DNA from: Clostridia bacterium
GTDB lineage: Bacteria > Bacillota > Clostridia > Christensenellales > Borkfalkiaceae
Assembly: GCA_900770185.1 (NCBI GenBank)
Contig: CAAGJM010000040.1
Span: 1 to 16,302 of the forward strand
Direction: 5' to 3'
DNA length: 16,302 nt
The number at the start of each line of letters is the position of its first letter. Position 1 is the first letter of the stretch. The notes below the pieces were generated by a model, which did no database searches, was not told the origin of the DNA, and saw nothing but the letters and a program-made list of their open reading frames with translations. Positions 1 to 6,205 of the stretch are shown here, piece by piece. Both the position numbers and the translations under genes were made by a program.

Positions 1-600
1 ACGAACGGAGAAAACGCCGTTATGCAAGCGTCTTCTCATAATCCGGACGTTGTTCTGCTCGATTTGGGCTTACCTGATATCGACGGCGTGGACGTTATCA
101 GAAAAATACGCTCCTGGTCGGAAATGCCTATTATCGTAATCAGCGCGAGAACCGAAGATAAAGATAAAATAGACGCGCTCGATGCCGGGGCGGACGATTA
201 TCTGACAAAACCGTTTTCCGTCGAAGAATTGCTTGCCAGAATCCGCGTCACGGAAAGAAGACTTCTGTCGGTACAATCGACAAACAAATCCGAATCGGTT
301 TTTGTCAACGGAAATCTGAAAATAGATTATGGCGCAGGTTGCGCATATCTAAGCGGCGAAGAACTCCACCTTACACCTATCGAATACAAACTACTGTGTT
401 TATTATCAAAAAACGTCGGGAAAGTGCTTACTCATACTTTCATTACACAAAAAATATGGGGCGCGGCATGGGAAAGCAACGTCGCTTCCCTGCGCGTATT
501 TATGGCGACTTTGCGCAAAAAAATCGAACCGTCCGCCGATTCGCCGCAATATATTCAAACTCACGTCGGCATCGGGTACAGAATGATAAAAGCGGAATAA
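1..600 (+). CDS. kdpE: KdpE-type OmpR/PhoB response regulator, 5' truncated by window edge
   Basis: The reading frame is open from base 1, so the ATG at 22 is internal and the true start lies outside; about 30 N-terminal residues of a roughly 225-aa family are missing. The receiver domain shows VVLLDLGLPDIDG with the phospho-acceptor Asp at bases 61-63, the switch Ser in VISA, and the invariant Lys of DYLTKPF at bases 208-210. The C-terminal winged helix follows from about base 310 (TPIEYKLLCLLSKNVGKVLT, then RVFMATLRKKIE and HVGIGYRM at the end). LDLGLPDIDG, PIIVISAR and ALDAGADDYLTKPF are typical of KdpE, which responds to KdpD and activates the potassium-importing kdpFABC ATPase. No kdp gene is visible downstream; kdpD is expected upstream, outside the window. 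A lipoprotein gene follows after 49 bases without an obvious terminator. Another OmpR-type role cannot be excluded. Confidence 0.88.
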   Translation, partial: TNGENAVMQASSHNPDVVLLDLGLPDIDGVDVIRKIRSWSEMPIIVISARTEDKDKIDALDAGADDYLTKPFSVEELLARIRVTERRLLSVQSTNKSESVFVNGNLKIDYGAGCAYLSGEELHLTPIEYKLLCLLSKNVGKVLTHTFITQKIWGAAWESNVASLRVFMATLRKKIEPSADSPQYIQTHVGIGYRMIKAE

Positions 601-649
601 TTTTTTACAACGTTTAACTATAAAACAATAAATTCGGAGGATACTTATT

Positions 650-1279
650 ATGTTAAAAAAGACTTTATCTATTTTTGTCGGTATATTCATTTCGGCAATC
701 ATGTGCGTCGGTTTGTGCGCTTGCGGAAATGAGGCCGACAATAACTACGAAGACAATCGACCGGCTCTTCACGATAGTACGAAGTGGTTTACCGCAGAAG
801 AACTGACGGAAAAGGGGCTTGACGGATTGACAATGCCGAGCGGATTATCCGGTGAAATAAATTCAAGCGATGCTTGGTTTAACGACGGATACTCTTTTTC
901 TCAAAATTGTCCCGACGAAGCAACCTTCAAGTCAAATGCCGAAACCTATTTTTCATATTTCAAAACGCATTATGACGGTAGATTCGGCAAACCGAAAATA
1001 GAAAAATTAAGTATGGATTCAGACGAAACCTGGTATGTGATAGAACAAAAAAGCGAGTTGTCGGATTATTTCGATGACAATCCGAGCAAGTTGTATCAAT
1101 TTTACTACGTAAAAAACAACGCGTTGGAAAACGGTTACTTCGTAAAAGGTTCGGTTTGGATTTTCGAAATTCGTTATGAAATCGACACCGAAACGAATCA
1201 ATATAAATTCAAGCTGTTTGTAGAGAGTGCCGATTCTTCTCATAACGGCGTTTATTCGAATTATTATAAAATGAAGTAA
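650..1279 (+). CDS. predicted lipoprotein, function unknown
   Basis: This 209-aa protein is not recognised by family. It opens with a lipoprotein signal peptide: Lys at 3-4, a hydrophobic stretch at about 6-22, and a lipobox LCAC with the acceptor Cys at residue 25. The mature part of about 185 aa is polar and acidic and rich in Asp, Glu, Tyr and Phe, with no further membrane segment, so it should sit on the outer face of the cytoplasmic membrane. The start is supported by CGGAGG 9 bases upstream. It lies between the response regulator and the DUF1003 gene, 49 bases from the first and 15 from the second, so co-transcription is likely. A sensor-accessory or stress role is only a guess. Confidence 0.8.
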   Translation: MLKKTLSIFVGIFISAIMCVGLCACGNEADNNYEDNRPALHDSTKWFTAEELTEKGLDGLTMPSGLSGEINSSDAWFNDGYSFSQNCPDEATFKSNAETYFSYFKTHYDGRFGKPKIEKLSMDSDETWYVIEQKSELSDYFDDNPSKLYQFYYVKNNALENGYFVKGSVWIFEIRYEIDTETNQYKFKLFVESADSSHNGVYSNYYKMK

Positions 1280-1294
1280 CGTAAGGAAAACCCT

Positions 1295-1807
1295 ATGAAA
1301 GAAAACAGAAAATTGTTAAAAGACGTACTTGACGATATTCGCCAGGATATGAGCGATGAAGAAGTGCTGGGGCTTCTTGCGAACCGCAAGATCTCGGTAC
1401 GCCCCGAAAGCGAGAAAAAATATACTTTGGGGCAACGGGCCGCAGACGCTATCGCAAAATTTGCAGGCAGTTGGGCGTTCATTTTTTCGTTTATAGGCGT
1501 TCTCGTTCTTTGGATGGCCGTAAATATCATAATGGCGGCGAAAGCGTTCGACCCGTATCCGTTTATATTGCTTAATCTGGTGCTGTCTTGCGTAGCGGCT
1601 ATTCAGGCTCCGCTTATTATGATGAGCCAAAACCGTCAGGAAGAAAAAGACCGCAGAAGAGCCGAAAACGACTATAAAGTCAATCTGAAAACCGAAATTA
1701 TGATTGAGGCTTTATACGATAAGCTTAATGCCGTTCTCGCAAAACAGTCGGTGCTCGAAAAACAATTACAATCGGAAGACAACGGTAATAACGCCGAAAA
1801 GAAATAA
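1295..1807 (+). CDS. DUF1003 family membrane protein
   Basis: This 170-aa protein carries the DUF1003 (PF06210) signature: GSWAFI at about residue 58, then two membrane segments (about 59-80 and 88-110), with FDPYPFILLNLVLS between and into the second and AAIQAPLIMMSQNRQ at 101-115. A charged, probably coiled-coil tail follows, starting EEKDRRRAENDYKVNLKTE. The N-terminal 40 residues look cytoplasmic. The family is widespread in bacteria and has no settled biochemical function. The start has TAAGGA about 9 bases upstream. It is probably the last gene of the operon with the lipoprotein; the next 500 bases hold only hairpin repeats, one of which may end transcription. Confidence 0.93.
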   Translation: MKENRKLLKDVLDDIRQDMSDEEVLGLLANRKISVRPESEKKYTLGQRAADAIAKFAGSWAFIFSFIGVLVLWMAVNIIMAAKAFDPYPFILLNLVLSCVAAIQAPLIMMSQNRQEEKDRRRAENDYKVNLKTEIMIEALYDKLNAVLAKQSVLEKQLQSEDNGNNAEKK

Positions 1808-2311
1808 CAAAAAAGAAATAACGACTTGTTTTTATATGCGAGTTTAAGCGTAAATTACAATCAAATTATAAAAAACGGGTGGCACGCAACATAAATTTGC
1901 TCTTCTTGTTTGAAATACTGCGAAGTTTTAATCCCTTGCAAGCAAGTTTTTAATTTCTTGTATTATAATCTATAAGAAGTAAAGTTTTTGTCTTACGATA
2001 AAAACTTTTAAAACCCCTACGGGTTTTACGCAAAAACTGTCGTTTTTGCTCTTCTTGTTTGAAAAAATGTCTGTTTTCCTTGAAAATGCGCTTCGCGCGC
2101 TTTCAGATAAAACATCCGTTATTATAATCTATAAGAGGTAAAGTTTTTGTCTTACGATAAAAACTTTTAAAACCCTTGCGGGTTTTACGCAAAAACTTGC
2201 GTTTTTGCTCTTCTTGTTTGAAATACGGCGAAGTTAAAAACCCTTGCAAGCAAGTTTTTAACTTCTTGTATTATAAAATAATCTCAACCCGTTTCGGTTG
2301 AGATTATTTTA
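1808..2311. repeat. gene-free stretch: array of constant (B) and variable (A/C) hairpin cassettes
   Basis: No coding region is seen. A 103-nt constant segment occurs twice, at 1962-2064 and 2121-2223, differing at only a few positions. Each copy starts ATTATAATCTATAAGA and contains three successive hairpins (AAAGTTTTT/AAAAACTTT; AAAACCC/GGGTTTT; GCAAAAAC/GTTTTTGC), closed by AAGAAG or AAGAGG pairing with CTTCTT. A 73-nt A segment occurs at 1896-1968 and 2204-2276, with a hairpin around CTTGCAAGCAAG; the second copy has a 12-bp perfect stem GAAGTTAAAAAC/GTTTTTAACTTC. Between the B copies lies a different hairpin (about 2075-2105, TGAAA...TTTCA with GCGC pairing). The order is A-B-C-B-A, all in the same orientation, overlapping by a few bases. 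A degenerate piece of a further B unit may occupy 1875-1915. Confidence 0.85.
2275..2311 (-). terminator. Rho-independent terminator of the tRNA-Thr gene
   Basis: There is a perfect 15-bp stem, AAAATAATCTCAACC (2275-2289) against GGTTGAGATTATTTT (2296-2310), with a 6-nt loop. Read on the minus strand it begins right after the tRNA CCA end and runs into TTTTATAA, as expected for an intrinsic terminator. Its sequence symmetry means it could also stop transcripts arriving from the plus strand. Confidence 0.85.
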
Positions 2312-2387
2312 TGGAGCTACTGAACAGATTCGAACTGTCGACCTGCTGATTACGAATCAGCTGCTCTACCTGCTGAGCCACAGTAGC
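2312..2387 (-). tRNA. tRNA-Thr, anticodon CGT, CCA encoded
   Basis: The minus strand folds as a complete 76-nt cloverleaf. The acceptor is GCTACTG/CAGTAGC, the D arm GCTC/GAGC, the anticodon arm GCTGA-TTCGTAA-TCAGC, the variable loop AGGTC and the T arm GACAG-TTCGAAT-CTGTT, followed by discriminator T and an encoded CCA. The anticodon CGT (plus-strand bases 2352-2354) reads ACG, giving threonine. The gene stands alone, with a terminator immediately downstream and a possible -10 upstream. Confidence 0.96.
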
Positions 2388-2419
2388 ATATATAACAGTA
2401 GCATATATATTTAATTATA
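2388..2419 (-). promoter_or_regulatory. tRNA-Thr upstream region: duplicated tRNA 5' end and candidate -10
   Basis: On the minus strand TATAAT (plus 2414-2419) lies about 27 bases before the tRNA 5' end, which fits a short 5' leader. No good -35 is seen at 17 bases. The 14-mer CAGTAGCATATATA at 2381-2394 is repeated at 2396-2409, so the first seven tRNA bases are duplicated in the leader. Confidence 0.45.
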
Positions 2420-2690
2420 TGCGCTAATTAAGCCGCAACTTCCTAAATTGCCCATTTATTATAACACAAATTTTAAAAAATTCAAGTTTTTTATGCGAAT
2501 ATTTTCAAAAAAATAAAAATAGATTTTTTAAAGTTGCCGAAACCGTATTTTTAAAAACCGAAAACCGCAATATTTATTATAAAATATACAACAATCGTGA
2601 ACAAAAAGTTAAAATATATGCTAAAATTGATTTATATAGGCTCGGCAGAGCGTTGTACCCGCTAAAAACAGCCGAGGTCTGGGAGAATAT
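2388..2690 (+). promoter_or_regulatory. gap before the GH31 gene: candidate promoter and 5' UTR hairpin
   Basis: This AT-rich, gene-free stretch holds a possible extended -10, TG-C-TAAAAT (TAAAAT at 2622-2627), with a weak -35 TGAACA at 2598-2603 (18-bp spacer). The leader contains a 6-bp inverted repeat, CTCGGC (2641-2646) and GCCGAG (2671-2676), just before the ribosome binding site GGGAG (2681-2685). The promoter call is tentative. Confidence 0.35.
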
Positions 2691-5138
2691 ATGTTAGACA
2701 GTCACTTAATTGCAAAAACTTCGCCTAAGGCGAACGAAAAAAACGTAATTAAATTTAAAAACTATCGCGTAACCGTTTTAACGGACAGGCTTTTCAGAAT
2801 CGAAAAAGACAATAAAAAGCTTTTTGAAGACGGTGCGACCCAAAGCGTGTGGTTCAGAGATATGCCCGCTAACGATTATACTTATGAAGTAGTCGGCAAT
2901 ATTTTAACAGTTAAAACCCCGCGCGTTTCTTTGTATGTAAACGGCGACAAATTCAGCGACAGTTACGCCGTTTTAGACGATGGAAGAACCGCCAAACTCA
3001 ATAACGTCGGCAACCTGTACGGCACGTTCAGAACGCTTGACGGGCGCAACGGCGACAGATATATGTGGGTTGATAAAAATCACTCTAAAATTGTCCCCAA
3101 GGGTGAAGGCGTTTGCTCTAAAACGGGCGTTGCCGTTTACGACGATAAAAAAAGTTTGATTCTTGCGGATGACGGAATGGTTAAGGTTCGCCGCCCCGAG
3201 CAACTCGATTTATACGTGTTTGCTTACGGTTACGACTACGAAGCGGCGGTTAAAGCCATATATTTAATTTGCGGCAATGCGCCTATGGTTCCGAGATACT
3301 CTCTCGGCAACTGGTGGTCGAGATACCATAAGTACACCGATAAAGAATATATCCATTTGCTTGACGATTTCCAAAATTCGGGCGTTCCCTTATCGGTTGC
3401 GACTATCGATATGGACTGGCATTATTCGGACGACGTTATAAAGGAAAAGAATATCCCCGAAAAGTATGCCCACGATATCGAATACATGGGCTTCAAGGGT
3501 ATAACCGTCGAGGGAGACGAGTGGTCTAAACTCGCCCCGGGTTGGACGGGATATAGTTGGAATAAAGAGTTCTTCCCCGACTATAAAGCCTTTTTGAACG
3601 AGATTAAAAAGCGCGGGCTTAAAATCACTTTGAACCTGCACCCCGCAAGCGGAGTCAGATACTGGGAAGATCAGTACGAGGACTTCTGCAAAGCGATGAA
3701 CGTTGACCCTTCGACTAAAAAGTGCGTTCAGTTTGACTTTACCGACTCTAACTATATTAACAACTACTTTAAAATTTTGCACAAACCCTACGAAGCGGAC
3801 GGGGTGGAGTTCTGGTGGATTGACTGGCAACAGGGCGTTGACAGTAAAATTAAGGGGTTTGACCCCCTTTGGGCGTTAAACCACTATCACACTTACGATA
3901 TCGCTAAAAACCACCTGCACCCCCTCGTTATGTCGCGTTACTGCGGGCTCGGCTCGCACCGCTACCCGTTCGGGTTCTCGGGCGATACGTTTGCGACGTG
4001 GGAAAGTTTAAGATATCTTCCGAAATTCACAAACCGCGCGACGAACGTAGGTTACACCTGGTGGTCGCACGATATCGGCGGGCACATGGGCGGAACGAAG
4101 GACGACGAAAGAATGGCGCGTTATATCCAGTACGCGACCTTTAACCCCATTTTGCGCCTTCACTGCACGGACGATGAAACAATCACAAAAGACCCCGCGG
4201 TTTTTTGCAACGGCACCAAGTTTATTATACAAGACTTTATGCGCTTCCGTCACCGTTTAGTGCCGTATATCTACACGGCAAACTATCAAAACAGCGTTGA
4301 AGGAAGGCCGCTTACCCGTCCCGTTTACTACGTTTCGCCAAACGAAAAAGAAGCGTACAATTACGACAACAACTATATGTTCGGCACCGAACTTTTCGTC
4401 GCGCCCGTGACCGATAAAATGAAGAAAGGCTACGCTGCCGTAAAAGCATATCTGCCTATCGGCGAGTGGACGGATATATTTAACGGAGCGAAGTATATCG
4501 GCGGAAGAACGCTTACCTTTATGCGCAGGCTCGACAGCATACCCGTTTTGGCAAAAGCAGGCGCCATTATCCCCATGGCAAAAACCGTCGAGGGTAACAG
4601 CCCCGTCAACCCGAAGGCGCTTGACGTGCTTATTTATAAGGGTAACAACGACTACGCCATGTACGAAGACGCCGATAACGGAGATAAGTTGTTTACGAAG
4701 TTTAAGCTTAGCGATAACAAAAGCGAACTTACGCTTATAATCTCGACCGAAGGGACGGCTTCCGTCGCGCCTGAAAAGCGTTCCGTAACCCTTGACTTTA
4801 AGGACTTGTTTGCAGGCGAGACAGCCGTTTATAAGAGCGGTGAAAAAATCGAAGTTCCGACCGACGATAACCACAATTTAACCGTCGTTATCGAAGATTT
4901 TGATTATAACGCCGAATATAAAGTCGTCGTTAAGTATAAAGCGGAAAGCGAAACGGACTATATCCGCCGCCGCGCTCTTTATGAAATTCAACACATTGAA
5001 GGCGTTGCGGTCGACGGGTTAGCGTTATATAAAGACATTTGCGCCGCGAAGAACCTTAAAGAAGCGATTAAAGCGATTGAAGAAAGTAAGATTAGCGACG
5101 TAAACAAAAAAGCCGTAATCGAAGCTATCGGTAAATAA
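2691..5138 (+). CDS. glycoside hydrolase family 31 (alpha-glycosidase, specificity unclear)
   Basis: The 815-aa protein shows GH31 architecture: an N-terminal beta-sandwich (about 20-195), the (beta/alpha)8 barrel (about 200-540) opening with PRYSLGNWWSRYHKY, then C-terminal beta domains (about 555-745) and a short charged helical tail. Barrel motifs are ATIDMDWHY (238-244), the strand with the expected nucleophile in FWWIDWQQG (Asp378), MSRYCGLGSHRYP with Arg416, SGDTFATWESL with the expected acid/base Asp432, and WWSHDIGGHMGG (457-468). Members cleave alpha-glucosides, alpha-xylosides, alpha-galactosides or sulfoquinovosides. WWIDWQQG differs from the common WIDMNE, so substrate cannot be named. 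No signal peptide is seen, so it is probably cytoplasmic and acts on imported oligosaccharides. GGGAG supports the start. The AraC regulator and uxaC next door suggest a shared carbohydrate role. A strong terminator follows. Confidence 0.93.
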   Translation: MLDSHLIAKTSPKANEKNVIKFKNYRVTVLTDRLFRIEKDNKKLFEDGATQSVWFRDMPANDYTYEVVGNILTVKTPRVSLYVNGDKFSDSYAVLDDGRTAKLNNVGNLYGTFRTLDGRNGDRYMWVDKNHSKIVPKGEGVCSKTGVAVYDDKKSLILADDGMVKVRRPEQLDLYVFAYGYDYEAAVKAIYLICGNAPMVPRYSLGNWWSRYHKYTDKEYIHLLDDFQNSGVPLSVATIDMDWHYSDDVIKEKNIPEKYAHDIEYMGFKGITVEGDEWSKLAPGWTGYSWNKEFFPDYKAFLNEIKKRGLKITLNLHPASGVRYWEDQYEDFCKAMNVDPSTKKCVQFDFTDSNYINNYFKILHKPYEADGVEFWWIDWQQGVDSKIKGFDPLWALNHYHTYDIAKNHLHPLVMSRYCGLGSHRYPFGFSGDTFATWESLRYLPKFTNRATNVGYTWWSHDIGGHMGGTKDDERMARYIQYATFNPILRLHCTDDETITKDPAVFCNGTKFIIQDFMRFRHRLVPYIYTANYQNSVEGRPLTRPVYYVSPNEKEAYNYDNNYMFGTELFVAPVTDKMKKGYAAVKAYLPIGEWTDIFNGAKYIGGRTLTFMRRLDSIPVLAKAGAIIPMAKTVEGNSPVNPKALDVLIYKGNNDYAMYEDADNGDKLFTKFKLSDNKSELTLIISTEGTASVAPEKRSVTLDFKDLFAGETAVYKSGEKIEVPTDDNHNLTVVIEDFDYNAEYKVVVKYKAESETDYIRRRALYEIQHIEGVAVDGLALYKDICAAKNLKEAIKAIEESKISDVNKKAVIEAIGK

Positions 5139-5141
5139 AAT

Positions 5142-5200
5142 TAAAAATAAAGCACCCCGACGGCGGCGTATCGTCGCTTAAGCGGGGTGCTTTATTTTTA
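5142..5200. terminator. bidirectional terminator between GH31 and the AraC gene
   Basis: AAAAATAAAGCACCCC (5143-5158) pairs perfectly with GGGGTGCTTTATTTTT (5184-5199), with an inner ACG/CGT stem. A/T tracts on both sides allow it to serve both GH31 (+) and the convergent AraC gene (-). Confidence 0.88.
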
Positions 5201-5207
5201 GTGTCCG

Positions 5208-5243
5208 GTGATTAGGTGGTTAGCGGATAGCGGATAGCGGTTA
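5208..5243. repeat. degenerate heptamer tandem repeat (GYGRNTA)
   Basis: Units are GTGATTA (5208), one extra G, GTGGTTA (5216), GCGGATA (5223), GCGGATA (5230) and GCGGTTA (5237-5243). The last unit supplies the stop codon of the AraC gene on the minus strand. The same heptamer family recurs at four other places in the window. Confidence 0.85.
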
Positions 5244-5993
5244 ATCGCTTTTAACAGTATACTTATGCGGGGTGACGCCTAAAATCTTTTTAAAATAAAG
5301 GTGATATTGTTGCGGGCTTTTAAACCCTGCAAGTTCTGCGACTTCCGCCACGTTATGCTTTTTAAGGAGCGGTAAACTTTTGTAAACCCTGACCGAATTC
5401 AGGTAATTGGTAAGACCCGTTTTAAATTTGTCGTTAAAAAGCGCGCTGAAATAATATTTAGAGTAACCGAAGTGGCATGAGAGAGCCGTCAAGTCTATAT
5501 CTTCGGCATAGTGTAAATCGATATACTTTAAAATATCGTCTATAAGCGTTTTTTCGCGATTTTTTTTGCCGTTAAAATTAACAGAGTCTAAAATGAGCCC
5601 CAGAATATAGTTGGTAATTCCGCTTGTTAAAACGGAATTTTTAGGAGTTTCAAGTTCCTGCATTTTTTCGTAGATTATTTTAGCCGTCGCGCCCGACAAA
5701 ACGTTTTTGTCGGGTATTTTTCCGCTCGCTTCGCCGATAAAATTTTCGCAGTAAATCAGGGGCAGAACGGCAACCAGGCTCTCGCCGTCAAACGCGCCGT
5801 ACTTATGCAAATCGTACGGAAAGCATACCAAAAGTTCGCCGGCGTTAAGGTTAAACGAAACGCCGTTTACGGTGACGGGCTTAACGCCCCGCAAAACGTA
5901 TAGAACTTCAATCGATTTATGTATATGCGGCAAACAATCGTTCACGCCGCGGTTGACGTACGGTTCGGTAAATCTTTCGCCCTCGTAAAACAT
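5241..5993 (-). CDS. AraC-family transcriptional regulator, cupin sensor plus double HTH
   Basis: This 250-aa protein has an N-terminal cupin-like sensor domain (about 1-100; CLPHIHKSIEVLYVLRG at 20-36, AGELLVCFPYDLHKY at 51-65) and a C-terminal AraC DNA-binding domain (about 150-246). The first helix-turn-helix lies near 167-190 (LTALSCHFGYSKYYFSALF). The second lies near 215-237, in the family-typical ending VAEVAELAGFKSPQQYHLYFKKILGVTPHKY. Such proteins sense a small sugar-type ligand and activate adjacent catabolic genes. It is convergent with GH31 and divergent from uxaC, so it probably controls one or both. No Shine-Dalgarno precedes the ATG at 5993; a TTTACA-17-TAAAAT promoter (plus 6023-6028 and 6000-6005) would start transcription at or next to that ATG, suggesting a leaderless mRNA. 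Confidence 0.92.
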   Translation of the reverse strand: MFYEGERFTEPYVNRGVNDCLPHIHKSIEVLYVLRGVKPVTVNGVSFNLNAGELLVCFPYDLHKYGAFDGESLVAVLPLIYCENFIGEASGKIPDKNVLSGATAKIIYEKMQELETPKNSVLTSGITNYILGLILDSVNFNGKKNREKTLIDDILKYIDLHYAEDIDLTALSCHFGYSKYYFSALFNDKFKTGLTNYLNSVRVYKSLPLLKKHNVAEVAELAGFKSPQQYHLYFKKILGVTPHKYTVKSD

Positions 5994-5999
5994 ATAATC

Positions 6000-6028
6000 A
6001 TTTTACATTAAAACTTGCGGCGTGTAAA
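6000..6028 (-). promoter_or_regulatory. candidate promoter of the AraC gene, apparently leaderless
   Basis: The minus strand reads TTTACA, 17 bases, then TAAAAT (plus 6023-6028 and 6000-6005). Seven bases beyond the -10 is the A of the ATG at 5993. This agrees with the absence of a ribosome binding site. Confidence 0.5.
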
Positions 6029-6066
6029 GCAAGGTAACCGCGGTTTTAGCATTATTTTTACTTTTG

Positions 6067-6096
6067 AGCCGATAAATATAAATATTTAAGCCGATT
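6067..6096 (+). promoter_or_regulatory. candidate AraC-type operator: direct repeat spaced 22 bp
   Basis: AGCCGATA (6067-6074) and AGCCGATT (6089-6096) form a direct repeat with a 22-bp period, two helical turns, ending 12 bases before the uxaC -35. AraC-family activators usually bind such half-sites in direct orientation with a spacing of about 21 bp. Confidence 0.45.
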
Positions 6097-6108
6097 TTTG
6101 CGCCGTTA

Positions 6109-6137
6109 TTGACGAAACGGGGCGGGGGCTGTATACT
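6109..6137 (+). promoter_or_regulatory. uxaC promoter (sigma-70/sigma-A type)
   Basis: TTGACG (6109-6114), a 17-bp spacer and TATACT (6132-6137) make a near-consensus promoter. Transcription should start near 6144, giving a leader of about 60 nt. That leader holds a GC-rich inverted repeat at about 6158-6180 (GCGGGCG/CGCCCGC) before the ribosome binding site. Confidence 0.85.
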
Positions 6138-6205
6138 TAAAAAAACAGATAGGCGGCGCGGGCGTAAACCGCCGCCCGCAGGTGCAATACCGAAAGGAGT
6201 TTATT

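Noticed and set aside
22..24. ATG at 22 as start of the response regulator
   Set aside because: The frame is open to base 1 and the receiver domain lacks its N-terminus; this Met is internal.
1896..2276. Integron attC sites
   Set aside because: No integrase, no cassette genes between the hairpins and no attC core motif pairs.
4257..4874. 205-codon frame on - inside GH31
   Set aside because: It is antisense to a gene with an intact, clearly recognisable GH31 product; no start signals.
6182..6205. GTG at 6182 as uxaC start
   Set aside because: It would add eight residues that include the ribosome binding site; ATG 6206 has AAAGGAG at ideal spacing and fits the family N-terminus.
6144..6205. 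Riboswitch or attenuator in the uxaC leader
   Set aside because: Only a short GC-rich inverted repeat is present in about 60 nt; no known aptamer motif and no terminator-like T tract.
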